Positions 1 through 9,005 are shown, counted from the first letter of the stretch. The stretch is DNA of 40,766 nucleotides from an uncultured Erysipelotrichaceae bacterium (GCA_910588075.1 CAJUOS010000003.1:55134-95899), one strand, 5' to 3'. The notes: generated by a model not told the origin, from the sequence alone. Numbers and translations: made by a program.

Positions 1-992
1 AATAATTTACCATTTTCAATAGTAAATTCCATATCTTGCATATCTTTATAATGATCTTCAAGAATTTTATTGATTTTTACAAATTGATCATAACATTCTG
101 GCATAACTTCTTTTAAAGTATCAATTGTTTGAGGTGTACGAATACCAGCAACAACGTCTTCACCTTGTGCATTCATTAAGTATTCACCATATAATTTCTT
201 TTCACCAGTAGCAGGGTTTCTTGTGAAAGCAACACCAGTACCAGAAGTTTCACCACGGTTACCATAAACCATTTCTTGAACGTTTACAGCAGTTCCCCAA
301 CTTCCTGGGATATCATTTAAACGTCTATAAGTAATAGCACGGTCATTGTTCCAAGATCTAAATACAGCTTTAATAGCTTCCATCATTTGTACTTTTGGAT
401 TTTGTGGGAAATCTTCACCAGCATGTTTTTTGTATTCAGCTTTATAGATTTCAACAACTTCCATTAAATCTTCAGCAGTTAAATCAGTGTCAAATTCAAC
501 ACCTTTTTCTTCTTTAACTTTGTCAAACATTCTTTCAAATGAGCTTTTTGGGAATCCCATAACAACATCAGCAAACATTTGAATAAAACGACGATAGCTG
601 TCATATACAAAACGAGGGTTTTGAGTAACATCAGTAAATCCCTTAGCAACATCATCATTCATACCTAAGTTTAAAACTGTATCCATCATACCAGGCATAG
701 ATGCTCTAGCTCCAGATCTAACTGAAACAAGTAATGGATTATGAGCATCCCCCATCTTTTTACCTGTAATTTTTTCAAGTTCAGCAAGTTTTTCATAAAC
801 TTGATCTTCAATTTCCTTAGAAATCATTTTTCCATCTTCATAATATTTAGTACAAGCTTCTGTAGTAACAGTAAACCCTTGAGGTACTGGTAAACCAATA
901 TTAGTCATTTCAGCTAAGTTAGCACCCTTACCACCAAGTAAGTTACGCATGTCTTTATTTCCTTCACTAAATAGATAGACATATTTTTCCAT
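1..992 (-). CDS. ppdK: Pyruvate, phosphate dikinase, N-terminal part (runs off the left edge)
   Basis: Interconverts pyruvate + ATP + phosphate and phosphoenolpyruvate + AMP + PPi in the cytoplasm; in anaerobic Firmicutes it often serves glycolysis or PEP supply. About 330 residues are visible. They begin MEKYVYLFSEGN, followed by the ATP-grasp signature GGKGANLAEM near residue 21 and the stretch SVRSGARASMPGMMDT near residue 69, both typical of PPDK and shared only loosely with PEP synthase. The ATG at 992 has a strong GGAGG ribosome binding site (complement of 1001-1005) and a sigma-A-type promoter further upstream. The phosphohistidine and PEP-binding domains lie outside the window, so integrity of the gene cannot be judged. 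Confidence 0.95.
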   Translation of the reverse strand, partial: MEKYVYLFSEGNKDMRNLLGGKGANLAEMTNIGLPVPQGFTVTTEACTKYYEDGKMISKEIEDQVYEKLAELEKITGKKMGDAHNPLLVSVRSGARASMPGMMDTVLNLGMNDDVAKGFTDVTQNPRFVYDSYRRFIQMFADVVMGFPKSSFERMFDKVKEEKGVEFDTDLTAEDLMEVVEIYKAEYKKHAGEDFPQNPKVQMMEAIKAVFRSWNNDRAITYRRLNDIPGSWGTAVNVQEMVYGNRGETSGTGVAFTRNPATGEKKLYGEYLMNAQGEDVVAGIRTPQTIDTLKEVMPECYDQFVKINKILEDHYKDMQDMEFTIENGKL

Positions 993-1023
993 TTAACGTT
1001 TCCTCCTTTTTTCTACTTTTAAC

Positions 1024-1053
1024 ATTATACACTATGAATACTCTTACATTCAA
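1024..1053 (-). promoter_or_regulatory. Sigma-A-type promoter of ppdK
   Basis: On the minus strand TTGAAT (1048-1053) and TATAAT (1024-1029) are separated by 18 bp, about 30 bp upstream of the ppdK start and just after the terminator of the helicase gene. No operator-like repeat is obvious. Confidence 0.6.
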
Positions 1054-1075
1054 CATAAAATTATCATTATTTTTC

Positions 1076-1117
1076 AAAAAAAGAAACAAAACAAATGAAT
1101 ATTCATTCGTTTTGTTT
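1076..1117 (-). terminator. Rho-independent terminator after the DEAD-box helicase
   Basis: A 17-bp stem with one mismatch (arms 1084-1100 and 1101-1117, almost no loop) is followed on the minus strand by a T-rich tract (1076-1083). It separates the helicase from ppdK. Confidence 0.8.
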
Positions 1118-1125
1118 GAATATAA

Positions 1126-2685
1126 CTATTTTTCATAAGAAAATTCTAATTGAACACGTCTTTGCTTTAATTTTTGTTTATGACAATTCTTTACAACTTG
1201 TTGACTAACACTATTTTTTATATCTACAAAAGTAAATTTTCTTTTTATATCAATTTCTCCAATATCACTTTTTTTAATCTTTCCATAACGAATTAAAAAA
1301 TCAATGATATCACTTTTCTTAACTTTATCCATTGTTCCACAATTCATAAAAACACAATCATATTGATGATTAGAAAAATCATCTTTATAATCATATCCTA
1401 TTCTTTGTTGATAACACATAGAAAGTAATGTTGCCATAACATCATTTTTCATATGGTGAGGAATATCCTTAACAATATCTAAAAAAGCATCAGATTTATT
1501 TTTAAGCATTTCTTCTTGAACATCAAATAATAATTCATTCATTTTTTGTTGAAAAATATCTGCATTCTTTGGAACATCTAATTTCTCAATATGACTTTTT
1601 GTCTTTTTAATAATCGACATTAATATATTTTTTTCACGTTGAGTTACAATAGAATAAGCAGTTCCTTTTTTATCAGCACGACCAGTTCTACCAATACGAT
1701 GAATATAAAGTTCATCTTCATGTGGTAATTCATAATTAATAACATGCGAAATATTTTCTACATCTATCCCTCTTGCAGCAACATCTGTCGCAACCAAATA
1801 TTGAATTTGACCACGCTTAAATCTATTTAAAGTTTGTAATCTTTGATTTTGTGATAAATCTCCATGCATCGCTTCAACATTATAATGTCTTTGTTGCATT
1901 AATGCTACAATATCATCAACACTACGTTTAGTACGACAAAATATAATTGTATTTTGCATTTGTCTAGAATCTAAAATACGACATAACACTTCAAATTTAT
2001 TTTGCGTTGAAGCTTCAAAGTAATATTGTGATACAGTTGAAGCTGTCATACTTTTTGATTTAACTTGAACATGTTGATAATCCTCTTGCATATAAAAACT
2101 TGCTATTTTTTTAATATCAGCAGGCATTGTTGCTGAAAATAAAAATGTTTGTTTTGTTTCTGGTGTTTTTTCTAATATATTTTCAATATCTTCTATAAAT
2201 CCCATATTCAACATTTCATCTGCTTCATCTAACACAAGATATTGAATACCTTCTAATTTTAAAACTTTTCTACGCATTAAATCTTGAACACGTCCAGGTG
2301 TTCCTACAATAATATCAGCACCCTTTTTAATCTGTTTGATTTGCTTTTCTATCTCACTTCCACCATAAACACTCACAATAGATAAATTTGTATAATAACC
2401 AATACGTTTTAATTCTTCATGAATTTGTAAAGCAAGCTCTCTTGTAGGAGATAAAATTAATCCTTGAACTTGTTTTCCTTGTTTTTTGATTTTTGATAAA
2501 AGTACACTTCCAAATGCTAATGTTTTTCCAGTACCTGTTTGAGCTTGTCCAATTATATCCTTTCCATCTAATAATAATGGGATAGCCTTTTCTTGAATAG
2601 GTGATGGACTCACATATCCCATCTTTTCAATTCCTTTTAATACTTCTTTTGATAATTCTAATTCATTAAATTTAATTTTCTTCAT
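1126..2685 (-). CDS. DEAD-box ATP-dependent RNA helicase with DbpA-type RNA-binding domain
   Basis: ATP-dependent RNA unwinding, likely in ribosome assembly or mRNA turnover. The 519-residue protein shows the Q motif (SPIQEKAI), motif I AQTGTGKT, Ia PTRELA, II DEAD, III SAT and VI HRIGRTGR, all in order within the first 350 residues. The C-terminal ~75 residues (VKKSDIIDFLIRYGKI, then a basic end) resemble the RRM-like domain of DbpA/YxiN/CsdA. The start was set at the ATG at 2685 (MKKIKFNEL) because AGAGG lies 7-8 bp upstream. A longer frame from 2721 adds 12 residues without a ribosome binding site. It stands alone between two terminators. Which paralogue (CshA, CshB, DbpA-like) cannot be decided. 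Confidence 0.93.
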   Translation of the reverse strand: MKKIKFNELELSKEVLKGIEKMGYVSPSPIQEKAIPLLLDGKDIIGQAQTGTGKTLAFGSVLLSKIKKQGKQVQGLILSPTRELALQIHEELKRIGYYTNLSIVSVYGGSEIEKQIKQIKKGADIIVGTPGRVQDLMRRKVLKLEGIQYLVLDEADEMLNMGFIEDIENILEKTPETKQTFLFSATMPADIKKIASFYMQEDYQHVQVKSKSMTASTVSQYYFEASTQNKFEVLCRILDSRQMQNTIIFCRTKRSVDDIVALMQQRHYNVEAMHGDLSQNQRLQTLNRFKRGQIQYLVATDVAARGIDVENISHVINYELPHEDELYIHRIGRTGRADKKGTAYSIVTQREKNILMSIIKKTKSHIEKLDVPKNADIFQQKMNELLFDVQEEMLKNKSDAFLDIVKDIPHHMKNDVMATLLSMCYQQRIGYDYKDDFSNHQYDCVFMNCGTMDKVKKSDIIDFLIRYGKIKKSDIGEIDIKRKFTFVDIKNSVSQQVVKNCHKQKLKQRRVQLEFSYEK

Positions 2686-2723
2686 TTTTTTCCTCTTTCT
2701 AGTTATGTGAGTATAACACATTA

Positions 2724-2755
2724 TAAAAGAAAAGTGAAGAACGATTATTCTTCAC
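2724..2755 (-). terminator. Terminator overlapping the folC stop codon
   Basis: Minus-strand hairpin with perfect 8-bp arms GTGAAGAA/TTCTTCAC (2748-2755 and 2734-2741), followed by TTTTCTTTT. The TAA of the GNAT-FolC gene lies inside the hairpin. Confidence 0.8.
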
Positions 2756-4433
2756 TACTACAACATTTCTTCAAAATATATGGTCTAACTTGTGAAATAA
2801 AATATAAAGATCCTGTTATAAATACAACCCCTTTATGAGAAAATGCTTCATCAATAGCTTTTTTCCAATCTTTTTCAATTTTAACTGGAAATGATTCAGC
2901 TAAATGAATAGCACTTTTTGCTCTATAAAAATCAAATTCACAAACAGTAACATCATTTGTAAGTTGTAACAATAATTCTAACATAGCATGTGTATCTTTA
3001 TCTTTTAAAGCACTAAATATTATTTTAATATCTTTATATTTTTTAGCAGATTGAAAAAAAGCTTCCATTCCTTCTTTATTATGTGCTCCATCAATAATCA
3101 TTAAAGGATTTTTTCCTACAATTTCAAAACGTCCTGCCCAAATCGCTTCTTTTAAACCATCAATTAATGTTTGTTCATCAAATTGAATATATCCATTTTC
3201 TCTCAAATAAAGTAATACCTCTATAGCTAATGCACTATTTTCATTTTGATATCTTGCAGAGGTATTTAAAACAATATGATAACCTCTATAATCAAATGTT
3301 ACTTGTTGAGCTGTATCATGTACATTTTCAATAGCTTGAACTTGAATAAAAGGACTATGATGCTGTTGACAAATATTTTGAAAAACATGAAGGCAAGATT
3401 GTTTTTTTTCTCCTGTTATAAAAGGAATATAATCTTTAATGATTCCTCCCTTTGTTTGTGCAATCTTTTCATATGTATCTCCTAAATATTCTGTATGGTC
3501 TAAACCAATATTTGTATTCACAGCAACAATTGGAGAAACAATATTTGTTGCATCAAGTTCGCCACCTAAACCAACTTCAAATATAGCAAAATCAACTTGA
3601 TGTTTAATAAAAAACATAATTGCTATAAAAACTTCTATTTCAAACATTGATAATTCATATTCTAACCATAATGACATATAACGATTAGCATATAGAATAA
3701 TTTCATCTTCTTGAATATGTTGATTATTAATACGCATAATCTCTAATCTTGTTTCCAATACTGGAGATGTAAAAGTCGCAACTTGATACCCTTCTTTTTG
3801 TAAAACTGATCGTATATAATTGGTTGTTGAACCTTTACCATTTGTTCCACCTATATGAATTGTTTTCAATAGTTTTTGAGGATCACATAAATCATTCATA
3901 AATCTTCTAAAATTATCTAAGGCATAAACACGATCTTTTTGGCTAGCAATAAAATCATGGACTTGATCATATGTTGTAAAACGTTGTTCATCAATACTAT
4001 GATAAATCATAGATATTAATTCTATTCCATGTTTTACTTGTTTTGATTCTATTGGTATAAATCCATTCTTTTGATAAAAGCTTTGTGCTTGTAATGATAC
4101 ATGAACAGTTATATCTCCATACATCAACTGTTTGGCTTTTTCAAGAAGTAATGTTCCAATTCCTTGTCGTTGATAATGACCCTCCACAAATAAACTATGA
4201 ATATGAGAAAGTTCTTGAATCCCAATGACTCCCACCAATTCATTATCAAAAGCTCCAAGCATCATTAATTTTTTTTCTTTCATTAATGCTAAAATAACTT
4301 CATCTTGAAAATAGGATAAAAATTCATCAATCCCTTCTTTAGAAAAAGTATTATCAATATTTTTCATAAATGTTTGTCTTATTAATTGATTAGCACTTGA
4401 AATTTCATGTCCTCTTAATATTCTAATTTCCAT
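2745..4433 (-). CDS. folC: Fusion of a GNAT acetyltransferase with folylpolyglutamate/dihydrofolate synthase
   Basis: FolC ligates glutamate to folates (and in many bacteria dihydropteroate) using ATP. Residues ~150-562 are FolC: P-loop GGTNGKGST at 195-203, then FEVGLGGELDATN, TNIGLDHTEYLG and, further on, IDGAHNKEG. Residues 1-140 form a GNAT-like N-acetyltransferase with the acetyl-CoA loop RQGIGTLLL at 89-97 and QSFYQKNGF at 117-125. Both halves are in one uninterrupted frame. An ATG at 4010 (residue 142) could in principle start FolC alone, but no ribosome binding site precedes it. The FolC part is about 410 residues, near the usual length. The gene follows darA with a terminator hairpin in the 34-bp gap. 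The substrate of the GNAT half is unknown. Confidence 0.9.
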   Translation of the reverse strand: MEIRILRGHEISSANQLIRQTFMKNIDNTFSKEGIDEFLSYFQDEVILALMKEKKLMMLGAFDNELVGVIGIQELSHIHSLFVEGHYQRQGIGTLLLEKAKQLMYGDITVHVSLQAQSFYQKNGFIPIESKQVKHGIELISMIYHSIDEQRFTTYDQVHDFIASQKDRVYALDNFRRFMNDLCDPQKLLKTIHIGGTNGKGSTTNYIRSVLQKEGYQVATFTSPVLETRLEIMRINNQHIQEDEIILYANRYMSLWLEYELSMFEIEVFIAIMFFIKHQVDFAIFEVGLGGELDATNIVSPIVAVNTNIGLDHTEYLGDTYEKIAQTKGGIIKDYIPFITGEKKQSCLHVFQNICQQHHSPFIQVQAIENVHDTAQQVTFDYRGYHIVLNTSARYQNENSALAIEVLLYLRENGYIQFDEQTLIDGLKEAIWAGRFEIVGKNPLMIIDGAHNKEGMEAFFQSAKKYKDIKIIFSALKDKDTHAMLELLLQLTNDVTVCEFDFYRAKSAIHLAESFPVKIEKDWKKAIDEAFSHKGVVFITGSLYFISQVRPYILKKCCSSEE

Positions 4434-4443
4434 ATATTCTCCT

Positions 4444-4469
4444 TAAAGAAAAAACAGCGTATGCTGTTT
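4444..4469 (-). terminator. Terminator between darA and folC
   Basis: Minus-strand hairpin AAACAGC-ATAC-GCTGTTT (4452-4469) followed by TTTTCTTT. It includes the darA stop codon and may attenuate read-through into the GNAT-folC gene. Confidence 0.7.
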
Positions 4470-4794
4470 AAATCTTTTCAAAACGATCTACATCAACAAC
4501 AAATACTGTTGCTCCACCTACTAAAACATCTACCATAATTGGAGTAAAGAATTCTCCCATCTCTGTTGGAGGAACTGTTGGTTCTTTTTCAACACGTTTT
4601 TTTGCATGGGTTTTAATAATTTCTAAAGCAGGATCAACCTTATCATCATTTGTCCCAATAAAAAAAGTTGTATTTCCTTTTTTTAGGAAACCTCCAGATG
4701 TTGCTAACTTTGTTACAAAGAAACCACCCTCAGTTAAAGCAGTTTGCACATCACTACTATCATCATTATTAACAATCGCAATTATAAGTTTCAT
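4468..4794 (-). CDS. darA: Cyclic-di-AMP receptor DarA (PII-like, PstA/YaaQ)
   Basis: A PII-like trimeric signal protein that binds cyclic di-AMP in Firmicutes. All 108 residues match the family in length and pattern: MKLIIAIVNNDDSSDV at the N-terminus, the glycine-rich TSGGFLKKGNTTFFIG segment, and the C-terminal strand GGATVFVVDVDRFEKI. A strong GGGAGG ribosome binding site lies about 8 bp before the ATG. The partner pathway of DarA is not established in the literature I know. Here it sits upstream of the GNAT-FolC fusion and downstream of the dGTPase-like gene, all on one strand, which may form one unit. Confidence 0.95.
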   Translation of the reverse strand: MKLIIAIVNNDDSSDVQTALTEGGFFVTKLATSGGFLKKGNTTFFIGTNDDKVDPALEIIKTHAKKRVEKEPTVPPTEMGEFFTPIMVDVLVGGATVFVVDVDRFEKI

Positions 4795-4854
4795 AAAAAC
4801 TACCTCCCTTATAGATATATATTAACACTTTTCATAAATAATTACACGCTTTTT

Positions 4855-6042
4855 TTATATCATATCACCATGTTGTTTTGGTAAAAAACGTTCTTGATAC
4901 ATTCTTAATACATAACTATCTGTCATTCCAGATAAATAATCACTTACAATAAGTTCTTTAGGAGCAACTTTATAAGAATCAATCATTTTTTTAACATGTA
5001 AATCTATTCCATGATTTTCATCTATATCATCAATAAGATCAAGATAAAAAGCATTATATAATTCTTTAACCATGCGTGTTAATTTTTCATTTTCTTTAAC
5101 TAATGTTGGATGATGATGAATATGAGTTGATAAAAAATCAAAAAGAATTGTTAAAGCATGAAATACTTCATTTGAAAATGATAAATAAGGTTTATCATAA
5201 CTATGAATAACAATATCTGCTATCAAACGATTAATCATTGCTTTATTATCTTTACCAAGTATACGAACAACTTCATCAGGTAAATCACTTTCTTGAATAA
5301 TACCTACCTTTATAGCATCTTCAATATCTTTTCCAACATATGAAATCACATCAGATATTCGTACTACACACCCTTCTAATGTCATTGGTACAATCTTCTT
5401 TGAATAATCTTTTATATGCCAACAATGATCATATTCTTGCCAAAATTGAGCAATAGTCTTATTTCTTTGAGGTTTATACACTTTTGATAGAATTTCTCCA
5501 TTATGACATAAAATACCATCTAAAACTTGTAAAGAAACATTATAACCTCTCCCATATCTTTCAATAAATAACAAATGACGTACACTATTAGCATTATGAC
5601 AAAAATAACCAAAATTTCTTTCTTTTAAACAATCATTAATTGCTTTTTCTCCTACATGTCCATAAGGAGCATGCCCCAAATCATGTCCTAATGCAATAGC
5701 TTCAATCAAATCTAAATTCAAATTCAATCCTCTACCTATTTGTCTAGCAATTCTTGAAACCCATTGTACATGTAATGATCTTTTAGTAATATGCACATTA
5801 CTAAAAAAGGATAATGCTTGAGTTTTATCAACATATCGTGAATAACTTTTTGAATATAATATTCTATCAATATCTTTTTCAAATGGCCATCTTATATCAA
5901 AATCCATAGAGGGCTGAATTGTTTTTTTAACTTTAATACACTCACTATTTTTAGTTGCATAAGCTGATAATCTTTCATCAGCAAGCTTTGTTTCTAATAA
6001 TGTTGTATGAATAATTTTTTCTTCTTTCTCCAAAAAAATCAC
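4855..6042 (-). CDS. dgt: dGTPase-like HD-domain nucleotide triphosphohydrolase
   Basis: Predicted to hydrolyse dNTPs to deoxynucleoside and tripolyphosphate (dGTPase family). The HD signature is visible: H91 in KRSLHVQWV, GHDLGHAPYGHVGE at 119-132 with H120/D121, and a later Asp in VRISDVISYVGKDIED, the usual metal ligands. Length 395 aa fits the short dGTPase class. The start is uncertain. The frame opens with GTG at 6042, which abuts an AAAGGAA ribosome binding site too closely; a TTG at 6033 has better spacing. No ATG fits near the N-terminus. The gene is divergent from mutY with overlapping promoters. Confidence 0.88.
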   Translation of the reverse strand: MIFLEKEEKIIHTTLLETKLADERLSAYATKNSECIKVKKTIQPSMDFDIRWPFEKDIDRILYSKSYSRYVDKTQALSFFSNVHITKRSLHVQWVSRIARQIGRGLNLNLDLIEAIALGHDLGHAPYGHVGEKAINDCLKERNFGYFCHNANSVRHLLFIERYGRGYNVSLQVLDGILCHNGEILSKVYKPQRNKTIAQFWQEYDHCWHIKDYSKKIVPMTLEGCVVRISDVISYVGKDIEDAIKVGIIQESDLPDEVVRILGKDNKAMINRLIADIVIHSYDKPYLSFSNEVFHALTILFDFLSTHIHHHPTLVKENEKLTRMVKELYNAFYLDLIDDIDENHGIDLHVKKMIDSYKVAPKELIVSDYLSGMTDSYVLRMYQERFLPKQHGDMI

Positions 6043-6047
6043 TTCCT

Positions 6048-6096
6048 TTGAAATATTTTCTATTTATAGTATAATGCTGTTGGTGATATTATGCAA
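6048..6096. promoter_or_regulatory. Overlapping divergent promoters of mutY (+) and the dgt-like gene (-)
   Basis: Plus strand: TTGAAA (6048-6053), 16 bp, TATAAT (6070-6075), only 15 bp before the mutY ATG. Minus strand: TTGCAT (6091-6096, inside the mutY start region), 17 bp, TATACT (6068-6073). The two -10 boxes occupy the same bases on opposite strands, so the polymerases should compete. Confidence 0.65.
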
Positions 6097-7116
6097 AAAA
6101 AATTAATTTCTTGGTACCAAGAAACTCACAGAGATTTTCCTTGGCGTCAAACTCAAGACCCTTATAAAATATGGATAAGTGAAATTATGCTTCAACAAAC
6201 AACAACAGAAGCCGTTATTCCATATTATGAACGATTTATTAAAAAATTTCCCACTATTCAACAATTAGCAGAGGCTTCTTTAGAAGATGTTTATAAAATG
6301 TGGGAAGGCTTAGGCTATTATCGTAGAGCTAAACACCTTCATGAAACAGCTCAAATTATTATGGATAAATATCATGGAGATTTTCCACAACATTATCAAG
6401 ATATTCTTTCATTAAAAGGAATTGGACCATATACTGCTGGAGCAATTAGTTCGATTGCTTTTCATCAAGAAACCCCTGCTATTGATGGAAATGTTTTAAG
6501 AATTATTTCTAGACAATATTTAATAAAAGATAATATTGCATTAAATAAAACACAAAAGAAAATCACTGAGATTGTTCAAGACTTGCTGATTGGATATGAT
6601 GCTTCTTCCTTTAATCAAGGTTTAATGGATTTAGGTGCAACTATTTGTCGCCCATTACAACCTCGATGTGAAAAATGTCCTATTCAAGAAAGTTGTCAAG
6701 CCTATTTCCATCATCAAGAAAAAGTATTACCCATTCATATCAAAAATATAAAACATAAAGAATGTCATTATATAACAGGTATTATTACATATCAAAATCA
6801 ATTAATGCTTATTAAAAACAAACAAGGATTGTTAGAAAACCTTTATGGTTTTGTTCAATATGAATTAGAAAGTCCTTATAGTTTTATTGAAGAATTCATG
6901 AATGAATACCATCAATCACTTTCTATAATATCTTATATTCAAAATATAAAACATGTTTTTACTCATCGCACTTGGCATATGCATATTTATCATTTTACAG
7001 TTGATAAACCATTGAATCATATGTATACACTTGATGAAATAGAAAAACTTCCTTTATCTACTGCTCATCTTAAAGTTCTCAAAGCATATTTAAAAGAAAA
7101 AGCCCTTAGTCATTAA
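6091..7116 (+). CDS. mutY: Adenine DNA glycosylase MutY
   Basis: Removes adenine mispaired with 8-oxoguanine in base excision repair. The helix-hairpin-helix LKGIGPYTAGAI (108-119), catalytic Glu31 in SEIMLQQT and Asp132 in AIDGNVLRI are present. The 4Fe-4S ligands are C186, C193, C196 and C202, with the canonical 6-2-5 spacing. Residues ~225-341 form the NUDIX-like 8-oxoG recognition domain. Length 341 is typical. The ATG at 6091 has GGTGAT about 5 bp upstream and a very short leader. The 3' end overlaps phoH by 11 bp in convergent orientation. Confidence 0.97.
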   Translation: MQKKLISWYQETHRDFPWRQTQDPYKIWISEIMLQQTTTEAVIPYYERFIKKFPTIQQLAEASLEDVYKMWEGLGYYRRAKHLHETAQIIMDKYHGDFPQHYQDILSLKGIGPYTAGAISSIAFHQETPAIDGNVLRIISRQYLIKDNIALNKTQKKITEIVQDLLIGYDASSFNQGLMDLGATICRPLQPRCEKCPIQESCQAYFHHQEKVLPIHIKNIKHKECHYITGIITYQNQLMLIKNKQGLLENLYGFVQYELESPYSFIEEFMNEYHQSLSIISYIQNIKHVFTHRTWHMHIYHFTVDKPLNHMYTLDEIEKLPLSTAHLKVLKAYLKEKALSH

Positions 7117-7129
7117 AGGCTTTTTTTTC
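7097..7129. terminator. Bidirectional terminator shared by mutY and phoH
   Basis: Arms AAAAAGCC (7097-7104) and GGCTTTTT (7118-7125) enclose a 13-nt loop. T tracts follow on both strands (plus 7121-7128; minus complement of 7092-7101). Both stop codons lie inside it. Confidence 0.8.
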
Positions 7130-8080
7130 TTCATCATTATCTTCATATCGTTCAATAATTCTTTGAACAACAGGATGTCTTACAACATCTAAAGCTTTTA
7201 AATAAACAAAACGTATACCTGAAACATTTTTTAAAATATGCAAAGCACGTTTTAATCCACTCATGACTCCTTTTGGTAAATCTATTTGAGTAATATCTCC
7301 TGTTATAATCATTTTTGAATTAAATCCTAATCGTGTTAAAAACATTTTCATTTGTGCATCTGTTGTATTTTGAGCTTCATCTAAAATTACATATGCATCT
7401 TCTAAGGTTCTTCCACGCATATATGCTAATGGAGCAATTTCTATAATTCCTTTTTCTATATATCTTTCTGTCTGTTCTGCACCTAACATATCATATAAAG
7501 CATCATATAAAGGTCGCAAATAAGGATCAACCTTCTCTTTCAAATCACCAGGTAAAAAGCCTAAACTCTCTCCTGCCTCCACAGCTGGTCTGGTTAAAAC
7601 AATTCTTTGAACTTCATGATTTTTAAGAGCTTGTACAGCAAAAACAACAGCTAAATAAGTTTTTCCTGTTCCTGCAGGTCCAATAGCAAAAACAACATCA
7701 TTATGTTTTAATGCTTGATAATATTCTCTTTGTCCTAATGTTTTAGGATAAATCAATTTTCCACTCATGGTACGAGCAATCTTTATCTGATAAAGCTCCT
7801 CAATCACATTCAAATCATTTGTTTGTGAAAGTTTTAAAGTATACATCACATCTCTTTTGCTAATTGTTTTTCCTTGTTTAATTAACTTTAATAAAGCTAT
7901 TAAAACTTCTTTTATTGCCTTTATTTTTTCTTCTGTATCATTTAAAACAATCTCATCTCCACGCATAATGATTTCTGTTTCAAAAGCATTTTCTAATATT
8001 TGAATATTTTCTTCTCTATTTCCTATTAATCTTTTGACTTCATCAATTGTATAATTATCTAACTTTATGATTTCCTTCAT
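7106..8080 (-). CDS. phoH: PhoH-like ATPase
   Basis: A cytoplasmic P-loop ATPase of the PhoH/YlaK-YqfE group, thought to act in RNA metabolism; its exact role is not settled. The N-terminal ~100 residues are KH-like. Walker A is GPAGTGKT (134-141), with RPAVEAGESLGFLPGDL after it and Walker B VILDEAQN (231-238). Length 324 is typical. It follows yqfD with an overlap of 26 bp, as in the Bacillus yqf cluster. The ybeY gene that usually comes next is absent here: convergent mutY takes its place. Confidence 0.95.
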   Translation of the reverse strand: MKEIIKLDNYTIDEVKRLIGNREENIQILENAFETEIIMRGDEIVLNDTEEKIKAIKEVLIALLKLIKQGKTISKRDVMYTLKLSQTNDLNVIEELYQIKIARTMSGKLIYPKTLGQREYYQALKHNDVVFAIGPAGTGKTYLAVVFAVQALKNHEVQRIVLTRPAVEAGESLGFLPGDLKEKVDPYLRPLYDALYDMLGAEQTERYIEKGIIEIAPLAYMRGRTLEDAYVILDEAQNTTDAQMKMFLTRLGFNSKMIITGDITQIDLPKGVMSGLKRALHILKNVSGIRFVYLKALDVVRHPVVQRIIERYEDNDEEKKAFND

Positions 8081-9005
8081 TAACTTCTCCTTTAATTGCT
8101 ATGTCTTCTATTAAAGTATAGTGCATTTTCAATATTATTTTACTATGAGTTTTACGCATTTGCAAAACTTTTTCAGTATCAATTTTTGCTTGGACTGGCA
8201 AACGACTTCTTATCATTAACAAAAGATGATAAAAAGCTTCCCCTTGATCTTGACCATGATTATTGATTGTTGCTTGATACTGATTAAAAGTATAAGCATA
8301 AACATGTCCTTTTACAGGAATAATTTGCGTTTGATTTTGGGTGGAAACAATTGTATTTTCAACAAGAAGATCTCCTTTTTTTACATAATCATTACGTTTT
8401 ACTTTAATAAGACCACTATCAACATCAAAAGTTGCTATTAAACCATCTTTTTTCGCATATATATTTTGATAATTTTCTTTTTCTAATTGATCTTGTTTTC
8501 TTTTTGTATATTCTACATGAAAAACACTACCTTGCTGATAAACATTAATATATTCAACATCATTTTTATATGTTGTTTTTAAATAAAATAAAATCTCATT
8601 TAATTTTTCATAACTTTTAAGAGGAGAAAAAACTTGTATTTTTTGTTTCTTTAAATCTGTTATCATTCTTTGATTTACTTTAGGAACTGTTCCTATAATT
8701 TGAATATCAAAAATAAAATAAGAACTTATAATAACCGAAACTAAAAAACAAAAAACTCCTAATACATTAAGATATTGTTTAGATAAAAACAAAACATATT
8801 TCATAAGTCCTATGGTCTTATGATAGTACAAAGTATATTCAAATGATTGAATGAGAAATCTTTGATATGTAGGTATATAAAAATAACACATATCATCTTG
8901 ATGTCTTAAATGTAATAATTTAATCTTTTTTACTTTTATAAATTTTAATAAATCAAAACTATAATCTTTTTCTATACTATATAAATCATACCCTATTTTC
9001 ATCAT
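8055..9005 (-). CDS. yqfD: Sporulation protein YqfD (stage IV)
   Basis: YqfD is a membrane protein required in the mother cell at a late stage of sporulation in Bacillus. This 316-residue copy has one hydrophobic segment near residues 80-105 (LGVFCFLVSVIISSYFIF) and the family-typical C-terminal region with YVKKGDLLVENTI. Two adjacent ATGs (9005 and 9002) can serve as start; a TTG at 9011 extends the frame by two codons. All lie within the 3' end of yqfC, so translation is probably coupled. The 3' end overlaps phoH by 26 bp. Presence of this gene is good evidence for a sporulating lineage. Confidence 0.88.
   Translation of the reverse strand: MMKIGYDLYSIEKDYSFDLLKFIKVKKIKLLHLRHQDDMCYFYIPTYQRFLIQSFEYTLYYHKTIGLMKYVLFLSKQYLNVLGVFCFLVSVIISSYFIFDIQIIGTVPKVNQRMITDLKKQKIQVFSPLKSYEKLNEILFYLKTTYKNDVEYINVYQQGSVFHVEYTKRKQDQLEKENYQNIYAKKDGLIATFDVDSGLIKVKRNDYVKKGDLLVENTIVSTQNQTQIIPVKGHVYAYTFNQYQATINNHGQDQGEAFYHLLLMIRSRLPVQAKIDTEKVLQMRKTHSKIILKMHYTLIEDIAIKGEVNEGNHKVR

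Noticed and set aside
4008..4010. Separate start of folC at Met142
   Set aside because: No ribosome binding site before it and the frame is open and GNAT-like all the way upstream; kept as a fusion, with internal initiation noted as a test.
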